In this document: positions 37,717-48,400 of the stretch, piece by piece
Layout of the letters: each line of letters starts with the position of its first letter
Position numbering within the stretch: position 1 is the first letter of the stretch
Source: Gyrodactylus bullatarudis
Lineage: Eukaryota > Platyhelminthes > Monogenea > Gyrodactylidea > Gyrodactylidae
DNA: 64,000 nucleotides
Direction of reading: 5' to 3'
NCBI GenBank assembly: GCA_012064415.1
Contig: SSNU01000019.1
Coordinates: 361,968-425,967, forward strand
Notes under the pieces: model-generated
What the model saw: the letters and a program-made list of their open reading frames with translations, nothing else
The model's database searches: none
What the model was told of the DNA's origin: nothing
Made by a program: the position numbers and the translations under genes

Positions 37717-37918
37717 TTAACCCTTTCGGTGCCAATGGACATATATGTCAATTTTCCAATTTAACTCTATCTATTTGATAGATTTCTGGATAAATTAAAG
37801 TTTAAATTGAAGCCCACAATGTGAACTTGCATTAGTAATATTTTTGGCCAAATAACTTGGTATCTTCATAGCTAAATTTTTGTTTTTATAAATATTGTGA
37901 AATAGTCGAAAGGGTTAA
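37717..37918. mobile_element. piggyBac-like MITE, copy 2
   Basis: About 200 bp, TTAACCCTTTCGGTGCC at one end and AGTCGAAAGGGTTAA at the other. Internally it is the reverse complement of copy 1 (shared GGACATATATGT), but more degraded. Confidence 0.75.
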
Positions 37919-38167
37919 AAACAATGATTCTTTAACTATAAAATGCTGAATTTAAAGCTGATTCCTTTTTTACACTTTTTAGACTAGTGTTAAAACCAGT
38001 GTTATATAAACAGTAACTTGCATGGTGAATTTCTTTTTCGCTTAGAAAAATTATAAAAAGTCTAAATGGAGAAAAATGAACATCTTGTCTGTGATAAGGG
38101 AATTATTATCAAAGATAAAAGAAGCAAGTTTAATAGATTGTCTAAAATATTTTATTTTTTTTCATTT

Positions 38168-38187
38168 ATATATATATATATATATAT
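38168..38187. repeat. TA microsatellite
   Basis: A run of about ten TA dinucleotides. Confidence 0.7.
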
Positions 38188-38385
38188 TAATAACATTTTG
38201 GGAATCTGCAAAAAATCTGGAAAAAACAATAGGCCAGTTGTAACAACTATCATCCTACTTCATAATACGTACAAGATATTTTGGGGTTGGTGTGTGTGTC
38301 TCTCTCTGGGAGAAAATCAGAGCACAAAAACAATACATTCATTCTTTTGCAAAATAATAAAAAAATTCCATGCCTGTGCAAAGGA

Positions 38386-40149
38386 TCAACAGTCGGTGAC
38401 ATCAAAAGCCAATTCAGATCGTTCAGTATCGGAGGAATAAAAGTCATCGCCCTTGTAGAACAATGGCTCAATCAGCATTGGATTTGTGGCCAATGCTATG
38501 AGATTCCTCGGCTTAAATATCGAAGACCAATTTGAATTGGGATGCTTGTTGAACATCATGGGAAGGTACTCATCGACTGGTACCATATTTTGCAGAGGAT
38601 TTTGAGCAAGAAGCTTTCTAGCACCGGATAAATTGAGAATGTAGCCGATTGTCCAATAAGAATAATTCGGATTGACCAGTATTTTACTCCTTTCAATAAC
38701 TGTCTCATTCTTTGTCAAGGCCTTACGTCCGAGATACAATAAATCCCAGTCCTTGACGATGTTATCAGCATCGTAGAGAGCTGATTTTATGCCCTGGTTG
38801 AAGAAGATGGAGAATCTGGTGTCATCTTCCAATATAATGGCCCTATCCAATTTCCTATCGACAATATCTTGCCAGATGAAGTAATGCGACAAGAAGCAGG
38901 CCACTTCACCGAGTGTCATGGGACGTTTGAAGGAAGGATCGAGATAACTTTTCAGTTGACGAATTTTCAACAGTTTGAGTAAAAGCTTGTTGAGATTCAA
39001 TCCATCAATTGAGCTGACTAGACGTCCTTTCAAGTGCAGAACATCAAAGGCGTATTGCATATACTTTCGACGTTCTGGCCGACGATTTAAGTTTAGCACG
39101 TAAATCTCTTTAACGCCATAATTTTCAAGGTAATCCATATTTGTATTCGACAAATGGCTGTGAGGTGACCGCATGAGAACTTCGTCAAAGGAGATCTGAT
39201 TGAATCTTCTCTCTTTGATCGCTTCCGAGAGATATTTGGCTCCAATTTGCAGCTTCATATGCATGATTGCATCAATCTCAAATTCTGGATCTGAGTCATG
39301 GGCCACTGGGGTGGGGAAGTATCCGTAAAAGTTTTGATTATTGAGGAATATCTTGTCAAGGTTATTCGATACTTTGAGCAGGTTTATCAGTGAGATGATA
39401 GGATAGAACCGTTTGTCCTCTGGTGCCGGTGTCTCATTCGAAACATTGAACGAGCGCAAAAGTTTATTAATTCGCATGAGAAAAACACTATGCACAAGAC
39501 CAACATTTATAATGCCCTGCTCTTTACGATTAGATATTTCTGTTTGCCTTGTCTCATTAATTAGGGAATAGGTTAAATTGCCGGGATTAATATTCAGCCA
39601 AAAGTTGTAAAAGTCACTCCTTGAAGGACAGTTGATCAGGGGTGCTATTACTAGCATATTTCTATTTCTTTGTAGGTTACTCACGAGTACTCTTAGAGTG
39701 TCCCTATTCATGAGTAGGACATCGGCGTCTAGGTGAAACCAGAAAATTGAGTTGGTCTTTTGAGCATACGTCATGGCATCGTCCATATGATTTCGGACTC
39801 TGTGCTGACGTTCCGTTGTCCAATTCGTCGACAACGAGGAATCTGTAATACTCAATTCATTGTGATAAATTTCATTAACTGAGGCGTAACTGTCCTTCCA
39901 ATAGGAAGCCCATTTCTCAGTCTTGTCACAGGTTTCATCATAGCTGTTGTCACATCTTAGGAAGAGGTGAATTTGACTCTTTGGATAGTTCAACTCTTCG
40001 AAATAGTAGAAGAAATTGTCCAAAATTTCCTGTTTATTTCTAAAGAAGATGGAAACAGTTATTTTTGGATAAATCTCATTAACTGAATTCCCCAACAGCA
40101 CATGGAAATGACAAATAGTGGCCAAGATCAAGATGAAGAAGAACTGCAT
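38386..40149 (-). CDS. COLGALT: procollagen galactosyltransferase (GT25 family)
   Basis: Intronless, 587 aa. I choose ATG 40149 (MQFFFILILATICHFHVLLG) because it opens a clear signal peptide; the frame has a GTG two codons earlier. The enzyme adds galactose to hydroxylysine of collagen in the ER. An N-terminal glycosyltransferase region has FRNKQEILDNFFYYFEEL and a DAD motif (FHLDADVLL) near residue 140. The C-terminal GT25 domain has IYVLNLNRRPERRKYM at about 346, LGEVACFLSHYFIWQDIV, the metal-binding LEDD near 440, WDLLYLGRKAL, YSYWTIGYILNLSGARKLL and VPVDEYLPMMF. The chain ends ERSELAFDVTDC, so the RDEL ER-retention signal of human COLGALT1 is absent. The overlap with human is strong to the GDDFYSSDTE block; only the variable tail is missing. 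Confidence 0.93.
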   Translation of the reverse strand: MQFFFILILATICHFHVLLGNSVNEIYPKITVSIFFRNKQEILDNFFYYFEELNYPKSQIHLFLRCDNSYDETCDKTEKWASYWKDSYASVNEIYHNELSITDSSLSTNWTTERQHRVRNHMDDAMTYAQKTNSIFWFHLDADVLLMNRDTLRVLVSNLQRNRNMLVIAPLINCPSRSDFYNFWLNINPGNLTYSLINETRQTEISNRKEQGIINVGLVHSVFLMRINKLLRSFNVSNETPAPEDKRFYPIISLINLLKVSNNLDKIFLNNQNFYGYFPTPVAHDSDPEFEIDAIMHMKLQIGAKYLSEAIKERRFNQISFDEVLMRSPHSHLSNTNMDYLENYGVKEIYVLNLNRRPERRKYMQYAFDVLHLKGRLVSSIDGLNLNKLLLKLLKIRQLKSYLDPSFKRPMTLGEVACFLSHYFIWQDIVDRKLDRAIILEDDTRFSIFFNQGIKSALYDADNIVKDWDLLYLGRKALTKNETVIERSKILVNPNYSYWTIGYILNLSGARKLLAQNPLQNMVPVDEYLPMMFNKHPNSNWSSIFKPRNLIALATNPMLIEPLFYKGDDFYSSDTERSELAFDVTDC

Positions 40150-40236
40150 TGTCACTCTCCTATTCGATCATAATATGGGTTATTTTCAGATTCAACTGTC
40201 AGAAGAAAAAAATTATCTCCCTGACTACGACATGTT

Positions 40237-40244
40237 TTTATATA
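40237..40244 (-). promoter_or_regulatory. TATA box of the galactosyltransferase gene
   Basis: Minus-strand TATATAAA lies about 90 bp upstream of the ATG, an appropriate distance for a short 5' UTR. It is a single motif match. Confidence 0.4.
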
Positions 40245-40249
40245 AACCC

Positions 40250-40999
40250 TGAATTTTATGCCCTAACGGATGTATTTCAAACTTATAAATGATTCTTCTC
40301 TATTCTAAATCCAACCAGCCAATGAAATCTTTCCAAATATCTCAACCAGCCAATAAGAATTCATCTGAACTGTTTTCAATGAAAAAATACACATTTTCGA
40401 CAAGTAAAGGTTGTGAGAGTATGAGACGTGGATAAAGAAAGTGCTGTAAATCCATTTGGAAAGGGTAAACTGATTTGTTCTGATGATTAATTAATGTACA
40501 AACTAATAGAAATTCATGATGATTGTTAATACTTTTTATTATTCCATACCAACATATATAACCCCTCAAAGTGATACACACAAATACTATAGAATTTGTA
40601 AAGTATATTATACGATATTCTCTACCCTTTAAGGCTTCATCATCCTTATGTAGGGCTTAACAATATTTCATTTAAACATTTAGCATGTTTAACAAATGAG
40701 GTGGTTGATTTGTCCTTGGACAATGTCCAATCGAAATTGTAGTACGTAAGAAAAGATTTCCCTCAATCATCGTAACCAGATTAAATGGAAAAATTGAAAA
40801 AAAATAATTTAATAAAGCCCGACAGAAAACCTGAAACTAGTGTTCTCAACTCAACTGCTCAAGAAGAAGAAGAAGACCCAGTATTTCATGTCATGTTCAA
40901 AACAGGTTTTTGGAATTTCTTCTTGTCATGACATATAAAAAAGCTATTCAATAACTTACTTTTTTCTTTTGATGTCATTCTTGGATTATTTTCTACGAA
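40250..40999. other. upstream non-coding DNA
   Basis: AT-rich DNA upstream of the galactosyltransferase. No exon supported. Confidence 0.35.
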
Positions 41000-41221
41000 T
41001 TATACAGTGCTTTCAACTTTTTCTAGAAATTTTTTAATATTATTTCTTCCTCCTCTTGGAAGTTTGTATTCACGACCACTCTTAACCCATCGATAAGCTG
41101 TTGAATAAGGAATATATTTTTGCCAATCACCACCATTTTCATAGAGGTCTAAATTCTTTTCGTTATACTTGTACTTTTTGTGCTTGGATATTTCGTAACG
41201 AATAAACAGTACGTACAACAA
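41000..41221 (-). pseudogene. possible transposase DNA-binding remnant
   Basis: A 70-codon frame without an ATG start. The stretch NGGDWQKYIPYSTAYRWVKS followed by a basic LPRGGRNN looks like the helix-turn-helix of Tc1/IS630-type transposases. There is no DDE domain downstream. This is weak, pattern-based evidence. Confidence 0.25.
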
Positions 41222-41958
41222 GAATTACTCAATGTAAAGAGTACCCCCTGATTTTTAACCAATTGTATTTCATTTTATAAATGACCTTAAAAAATAACAT
41301 TAAGACACGTTAAAACCACCCCCTTTTTTACCTTTCATTCTGACTCGAGAAAATTATCACATTGAATGATGAAAAATAACATTTTCGTCTGTAGAAGGTA
41401 TACATTTTCCAACTTAGTTTTTAATGCTTGAAATGATTTTATATCCCGTTAAATACATTAAGCAGTTTTCTTCATGTTTGCACCCCGGTTGTGAGCTGTC
41501 GTTTTTTTCGATCAGCAAAAAGTTTTAATGGTTTCTTCCAAATAATAAACTTATTGATCCTTTTGTTGGGATATCTCTCTGTATTCCTACTGATACCATT
41601 ATGTAGAGGAGATATTTTGGATTTTTTTTCCTTCACCATGATAATGAGTGTTTGTTTTATCTTTTGTGAGGAGGTTTTGCACATAGAAAAAGCTGTATAA
41701 ACAAGTGTAGAGGTTGTCTGTAAAGATTATTATCTCAGATGATAATACTGATTTTGTATTGTTATAGTAAATGAATGAACTAAAAAAGGTTGGGTTATTC
41801 CCACCCATTAAATACAGGGCTGCAGTTTTAATATCAGTGGAAATAAAAGGGTTATTCAATCTGTAACAATAATAATTCAGTTTATAAGCTGACAAGAGTT
41901 CATCCATTAAATTTCATCTCAATGGTTTCTTGACTTTCTCCTCCAAAAATAAGCTTTC
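41222..41958. other. non-coding DNA, no gene seen
   Basis: Open frames here overlap on both strands and start at non-ATG codons; none resembles a protein I know. Confidence 0.35.
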
Positions 41959-42786
41959 TTTTTATAACTTAAGTCTAAACCTAATTGACATGAAGATCAG
42001 AATTTACTTTTTTTACAAAGAAATGAATATTTTTCTAAGGAAAGACAAGAAAAAATTTATTTTTCGAATTTCATGATAAAATGAGCCAATGAGTTGTGGG
42101 ACTAAAAAAAAATTTTGAAAAAATTCAATCTGACCAAAATTAGAACGTTTTTAAAATTTTGAAAAAATTCAATCTGACCAAAATTAGAACGTTTTTAAAA
42201 TTTTGAAAAAATTCAATCTGACCAAAATTAGAACGTTTTTAAAATTTTGAAAAAATTCAATCTGACCAAAATTAGAACGTTTTTAAAATTTTGAAAAATG
42301 CCCCGAATTTTCAATTTTTCAACTTTTGTGCTCAAAATTTTCATCGATTTCAGAGATTTGAACCAGTTAATTGCAGAATTCGAATTCGGTTGCAGAAATT
42401 CTTGAAAATTCGTTATTATTGTGGTAAATTGAAGAAATTTGAAGCCCTATAATCAATAAGATTATCACAACTGGGAATGATCCAAAATTTAAAAGTTTAA
42501 CTTTTTCTCGAAAACCGTTAAACCCTTTCTTCCTCCACGGCCGAATTCGAATTCTCTGTCTAATGATTTCAAATAATTAACTGCTTAACATCTTTGAAAC
42601 TGATAAAAATTTTGAGCAGAAAAGTTGAAAAATTGAATTTTCACAACTTATTGGCTCATTTTATCATGAAATTCGAAAAATAAATTTTTTCTTGTCTTTC
42701 CTTAAAAAAATATTAATTTCTTTGTAAAAAAAGTAAATTCTCATCTTCATGTCAATTAGGTTTATATTATCTCAAGTTATAAAAAT
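41959..42786. mobile_element. 828-bp fold-back element
   Basis: Arms 41959-42098 and 42639-42786 are inverted copies (for example GAATTTCATGATAAAATGAG against CTCATTTTATCATGAAATTC). The pairing continues inward past AATTCGAATTC at 42377 and 42543, so the whole unit is one hairpin. A 44-bp tandem array (42111-42298) interrupts one side only. There is no coding capacity. Confidence 0.85.
42111..42298. repeat. 44-bp tandem repeat, four copies plus a partial one
   Basis: Units start at 42111, 42155, 42199 and 42243 with a partial fifth at 42287. Each carries AATTCAATCTGACC and TTAGAACGTTTTT. The full copies look identical, which suggests recent slippage or unequal exchange within the fold-back element. 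Confidence 0.92.
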
Positions 42787-43039
42787 CCTAACTAAAAGTA
42801 ATTTTCATAGGTTATTTTTTCATATTATCCGTAATCATTACATAATATACATGATAATGCTATAAATTAGTCAAGAGAATTTTCAATTTTAAATGCTATT
42901 CATTAATACTTTAGTTTTTATTATTACACTAATCCAGATTCCACAGTATGTTAGAAATAAATGTAGCCAAAGACACATTTTATACACAAAAATTTTGAAA
43001 TATTTTAAATATTTTGTTCTTGAACGATATTGATTTTAT

Positions 43040-43137
43040 TCATAGAGAGTAGAGTAGGCTAAACTTATAAAATTTTCCTTAGATTAACGAAAACTAAGCA
43101 TTTTTCCTATAAAAACATATGTTTTCGAGTTTGTTCT
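43040..43137. repeat. repeat family K, first half of a split copy
   Basis: Inverted match to about 35170-35072. It breaks at GAGTTTGTTCTAATTT and resumes at 44941, so the sequence between is an insertion into this repeat. Confidence 0.6.
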
Positions 43138-43508
43138 AATTTAATAATAATATTTATTAAACAATACATGTGTTATCTATATAAACATTAAATAGATTCT
43201 TCAGTTTTGTGGAAATTTATAAATTAAAAAGTTTTTTTAATTCTTTTTTAAATTCATCATTATCAAGAGTTTTCATCTTATGATTAATTTGATTAGGGTA
43301 ATTGTTTTGAGTTCTCTTCTTAGCCACAAGGAGTTCTTCGTGGATTTCATTTCAGTTTGGTATGTTGATGACAAAAGGCGCGTAAATCTGTTGCATGCAG
43401 TTTTTATTTTTTTTAGACCATTTGTCACATTCAGGGTTCCAGATTGCAGAACAGTATTCAATTACTGGTCTAGTATAAACTTTGAATAAAAGTAGTTTCA
43501 TGCTGTCG
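43138..43508 (-). mobile_element. 3' end of LINE family 1, truncated copy
   Basis: Nearly identical to 57610-58085 (VYTRPVIEYCSAIWNPE, then LLSSTYQTEMKSTKNS), but with about 115 bp deleted at the position equivalent to 57751-57865. It has the same 3' terminus of AAT repeats. In element order, the 44867-44930 fragment belongs just upstream of it; the 1,358-bp exon-1 segment lies between. Confidence 0.85.
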
Positions 43509-44193
43509 TAGTAAGGGGCATTTCTCATTGCATAATCGACACCCCTCCTTGAGATGTCCTCAGAATAAATTTGGATTTGTTTCAATCTCTTGAAATGTTC
43601 ATCACTCATCCTATGTCCGTACTGGGCTATTAATCCAGTACTTATGCCTTGAAATGATACAAAATTTTACTTTTTCTTAAATTACTAATTCATCTATCAA
43701 CAGGGAGATAATTCCAGTTAGTTAATACAAGGATAGGAATTTATGGTTTTTCCAAAGTTTTTCCACCAAGAAATAGAATTATAGGAAGATTTTGAGACCC
43801 AATTTAAAGTTCATGAATTAGAAACAAATGTTGTTCGGCTGTACGATCCTTGAAATCGACAGTTGCGATATTCCTAATGAAAACGGGCTTGACTTCAAAA
43901 ATTTCGAATTCTTTCGATGAAGAAATTGAGAATATCGGGGAAATTCCATCTTCATATAAACTAACTATGCTTTATGCTTCGAAAGGCAATAAAACTGAAC
44001 GAAAATGTCAATGAACTCTTAATGCTTTTTTGTTTTTGATATTACAGCTTACATTCATTTTATTTTGACTTTGAATATTCTTACAGTTTTATTACACAAT
44101 AGGCAATTACAATTTTCAAAACAAAATGAAATGTTTCACCTTTCTGAATTATTCATGATTTACTGCCTATAAAAAGATTTGTTGCATTGCAAC

Positions 44194-44615
44194 AAGTGAT
44201 CATGTAATATAAAGCTGGGAATGATTTTAAGGAAAACCTCGATATGTAAACGTTTTTTTTGTTGCTCACTCTTACGATTTGGAGAAAGAAATTATTTTTA
44301 TGAAAAATATGGTCATTTTTCAACTTTTGATTTGGCGCCAAAATTCCATTTTTTCGAACTTTCAAGCGAAAATTTTTATTGATTTGAAAGTGAGAGAGTG
44401 ATCAAAAATTAATTTTCAGGATCACTATAAGACAAGAACGCCGAATATCGCCGAAAATTTTCGAGGGATTTCAATTTACCGAAATTTCATTAATTTTCAA
44501 GTAGTGAAAATGATCAAAAAATCAAAATTCGACTCCCAAACGATAATGGAGTTATGCATGAAAAAATCGAGGTTTTCCATAAAATCATAGATTCCCAACT
44601 TCATATCAATTAGCT
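44194..44615. mobile_element. MITE family D, full copy (duplicate)
   Basis: The ends are imperfect inverted repeats (AAGCTGGGAATGATTTTA at the left, mirrored by CATAGATTCCCAACTT at the right, then AGGAAAACCTCGAT). It ends 15 nt before the exon-1 donor on the minus strand. Confidence 0.65.
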
Positions 44616-44629
44616 AAAGGATAATTTAC

Positions 44630-44819
44630 CTTCAACAGATCTTAATCCAATGATAGAATCGAGGATGATATCATCAAGGTTTTCATTGAAAAATTCCAGT
44701 GTCCTCTCAAGAGCGTTAAGAGTTGCTTGTAGACGTTCTTCATCCCCATTCAACTCATCAGACATCGATAGGGTCACGAAAAGACCAAAGATAATCCACA
44801 ACATTTGATACGATCCCAT
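44630..44819 (-). pseudogene. duplicated first exon of the DUF4735 gene
   Basis: Apparently identical to exon 1 at 57135-57324: signal peptide (MGSYQMLWIIFGLFVTLSMS), the same GAAG|GTAAAT donor and the TATA box upstream (44850-44857). It lies beyond the 3' end of the gene, in the same orientation. I found no second set of exons 2-5 downstream of it (left, to 40150), so it is probably an orphan exon, though it keeps all parts needed to be transcribed and spliced. Confidence 0.75.
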
Positions 44820-44866
44820 CTCTTTTATGTTAGTAACCAGAGTCTCATGTATTTATATCCAAGATT

Positions 44867-44930
44867 TTTTTAATAATTTTTTTATAGTGATCAACAAAAT
44901 CAAGTTTCCATGAATAAGTAATCCCAATGT
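44867..44930 (-). mobile_element. LINE family 1 fragment, part of the 43138-43508 copy
   Basis: Matches 58123-58190 (AGTGATCAACAAAATCAAGT). About 37 bp of LINE sequence between this and the 43508 edge are missing and replaced by the 1,358-bp segment. Confidence 0.75.
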
Positions 44931-44940
44931 AATGCAAAAT

Positions 44941-45152
44941 CTCGATTGATAATGAAAATTTTTGAACACGCGCCAAGATTTTTTCAATGAATTTTACTAC
45001 GAGAGAGGACAAAAATGAGATTTCTAGATAGTTTTTGCAAAATTTTCAAATAAAAATAGGGCTTATAGTAAAAATTGAGAAAACATGGTGAAAGAAAATC
45101 CTAAGAAATTTTAATGATTTTAGGGAAAATGTGATTTTTGTATATCAGAACA
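44941..45152. repeat. repeat family K, second half of a split copy
   Basis: Inverted match to 35070-34838, ending at TTTTTGTATATCAGAACATG. With 43040-43137 it makes one family K element interrupted by the LINE and exon-1 insertion. Confidence 0.6.
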
Positions 45153-45455
45153 TGAAAAATTTTCATTCTAAAACTTCAATAAATAGTATTCCATTAATAC
45201 AGAAGTAAAACCAAAAGCTGTAGGATTTTTCTTATTCCACGTATTCAATGAATTCTTTTGATATTCTGAAGGGATCCATTAATAATATTTGAGGAAGGTG
45301 TGATTAGAAAAATTACTTTATTTAATAAATTTTATCCAGTTTCGGGTGTAGTACAATCTCAATCGAAATGACAAATGCTTTTTTACTTTTTCACTTTAGA
45401 GCATAGGACAAATAAATATTTTCTTTTGTTTTTCTCAATTCATAATCCGGGTAGG

Positions 45456-48400
45456 TTACTCATAAAAATTCAGCATAAACTTTTTAATGTAAGTAATCAA
45501 AGAGTTAAGTGCAACAGAGCTCCGATGATTCAGACATTTCCCTGTCATTCGATGTTCGACTCGTTTCCTTCGATAGTTACCGTAGACGTTAGGATCAAAA
45601 TTGATCGGATTCATTACCTCATCAGGGAACTGGTGGAAGCATCCAGTTACATCGGACTGCCATGAAAGGATCTTCTCTAGCCAGATGTCCTTTGCAAAGT
45701 CGTCAAGAAATCCAACATACCCGCAAAATCCAACTGAAAGTTAGAAAGAAAAATTTTATCAACAGAACCATCGTTATTTTTGCAAGAGAATTTCAATATT
45801 TCCATTTCAGCTTCGTTTGACCCGCCCCTTCCAATTTCATATCAATAAAAATTTCCAGCTCGAAGAAATTAAATGATGATCCTGAAAAATAACGTTTGAT
45901 TCTTCTCAGACCTTGAAATCAAAAAAATTTTCAATTCAAAGATTGAAAAATTAAAAAATCGTGCCATCTCAAATTTTAAAATGCCTCGAAAATTTTCCAA
46001 AATAAACTTTTTCTCAAATAAGTGAAAGTGTACATTTTGAATCAGTTTCAAAAATTTCGATACCTTGATGAAAAAATGAGATTTTTGTAAAAATCATGAA
46101 TTCCCAAATTCATCGAGAATAGCTTTAAATTAAAAAAAATAGATTAATTTCAATCTTATGAACTCAAATGAAATTTGCATGAAGAAATTAATTTCTGATG
46201 ATCTTTTGATTTCAATTTCACAATTTTCAAGGTCTCCGAAACTTTTAAAAATGGATCATCAAAAGCTAAGATTTTCTTGGTTTTGGTAAAAATTACTTTA
46301 AGAATAGGTAGATAGATTTCCAGCTTCATAACAACCTCTCCATCAATGATTTATCTATCTATCAATCCCTATGGTAAAAGTTTTGAAAAAACATCTCAAA
46401 AATTCATAGTAAGAGATGAAGTAAAGTTTAGTTGAAACAACACACTTCAAAGTAAAGGGAGTAAGATCTTAAAGTGTTCTTTGGGATTGCATCAAGATAG
46501 ATTTTAACTTCAAAGGAACGTCATCCCCTCTTATTCAAGACGTATTTTTCCTTTGCATGTATCACAAAACGCATGATAAATAAAAATTTCAGAATCATGC
46601 AGAAGATCCCTTTTCTGTGTGAGTATTGTGTAATGAAATTTCTTCGATAATAATTCTACCCATCTCCTTCTTCATTCAAAGAAAATTAATTCTAATTTGA
46701 TTTAGTTTTATCAAATCTTTTACAAAGAGAATCCTAAAGACTTAGCCAGAATTGATTTTCTTTTGGAATTCTAATCATAAATTCAACAAAAGCGACTCAT
46801 AAGGTTAAAATCCTTTTCAGCTCTAGACCAATAGGATACAATGGTTTTTAGAGCATTAAAAAATTAAAATTTAAGAGAATTTAGGTAACAAGCGTCTCAT
46901 CCACTGAAGAAAGTACTTGACTATTTCAGTGCTGAACAAAGGGGTTTTGTACAATTTGTAAACCATGAATTCTGACCCTTTTTATGTTTTGTTCAGAGAT
47001 AGCTATCCCACAATCAATGAGAATTACTGCAGTGATTGATAATTCTAATTAGTGATAATTACGAGAGATGTACTGTGAAATAAATAGAGATGAACAATAG
47101 AGATATTATTATTACCGACAGATTAAATACAGATTACGAGAATAAATCTGTTACATTGAACGTAGTTGTAAATTCTATCTGTAATTCCCTAAGAGTTATC
47201 AATTCTACTGCAAGGATGTTCCAGATTTATATAAAGATAGATTCTCTTTTTATTCTTTTAGCCTTGGGGGTCTTCCCCTTATACAGTTCTTTTCTAAATC
47301 ATTCAATTTATTTTCTTGTAATTTTGAAATTGTAATTCACAGATATCAATTGTAGAATTCAGTTCAAGCCTTTGGCTATGCAGAAATCTTGAATAACGAC
47401 ATAAACTAAAGATTGTATCAGATACTATTTGAATTTTTCTAAAATTCTTTCTTCCCGTATTTTTAGAATTAGAATTAGACAAGAAAGCTATGTATCGCCA
47501 ACAAAATTTTCGAGGGATTTCGATTTACCGAAATTTCATTAATTTTGAAGTAGTGAAAATGATCAAAAAATCGAAATTCGACTCCTAAACGATAATGAAG
47601 TTGTGTATTAGTAAAGATTAAGCATATTCAGCTTTCTTGTCTAATTCTGATCTCAAAAAAATCTTTTGGCCACACTGTCACTTTCAAAGTTCGAAAAAAT
47701 GGGATTATGGTGCCAAATTGAAATTTTTGAAAAATGGCCATATTTTTTTCAGAATTTTTTTCTTCTACAGATATAGAATTACAAAATATCTTTAACATGT
47801 TCGAACTTTTGATGATAAAATCAAGTTTTTCAGAAAAATAATAGATTAGCTTTATTTTTCTTTTACTTTTTGCTATTTAGGGTTCTATTTACTTGAAATT
47901 TTATCATTTCCTCTAACTTTACTATAGTCCGATATGATAGATATTTATATAGATATAGTGTCTCCCAGAACTGACACATTAGATCCATCAAGTGTGGATT
48001 TCAAGTAGAGATGTCATTTAAGCTCTTAATTTTAATTCTTGAAATTCTTTCTTCATGTTGACCCTGGGATATTATAGAAAAGTGTGGATTATCAAAGAAA
48101 TAAATATTCTCAATGGGAGAATTTACATAGAACTGATGAAATAGAACATTAGCGAATCAATTAGAATGATACGATTCTAATACGGTTTCAATTTTAGTCT
48201 ATATCCAAAGATGTTTAACACCTAATGAGACAATCAAAATAGCGCATTTCTAAATTGAAATTCTCACTTATTTCCATAGCAAGATCAGCATTTTCGTCAC
48301 CATCTGAAAGTAACATTTCAGTCGACATAATTCTCTCTAGTTCTTGACTCATCTTTACACAGGTTCCTGTCATTAGGTCCTCAACAGATGAGCAACCCTT

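Larger units (their letters stand above)
43509..44866. repeat. 1,358-bp duplicated segment, copy 1 (outside the gene)
   Basis: Matches 56014-57371 at a constant offset of 12,505 bp, without a mismatch in the parts I compared. It contains a family D MITE (44194-44615), exon 1 of the DUF4735 gene and its TATA box. Both edges abut LINE family 1 sequence. Confidence 0.9.

Noticed and set aside
38066..38440. 124-codon plus-strand frame
   Set aside because: It translates a TA microsatellite (IYIYIYIN) and runs antisense into the end of the galactosyltransferase gene.
40342..40581. 79-codon minus-strand frame upstream of the galactosyltransferase
   Set aside because: No recognisable motif, lies where the promoter is expected, composition like surrounding non-coding DNA.
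42111..42298. CRISPR-like array
   Set aside because: The units are contiguous with no spacers, sit in a eukaryotic fold-back element and are simple tandem repeats.
44153..44365. Identical 70-codon frames here and at 56658-56870 as a duplicated gene
   Set aside because: Both lie inside the family D MITE and owe their identity to the 1,358-bp duplication. The translation looks like random AT-rich sequence.
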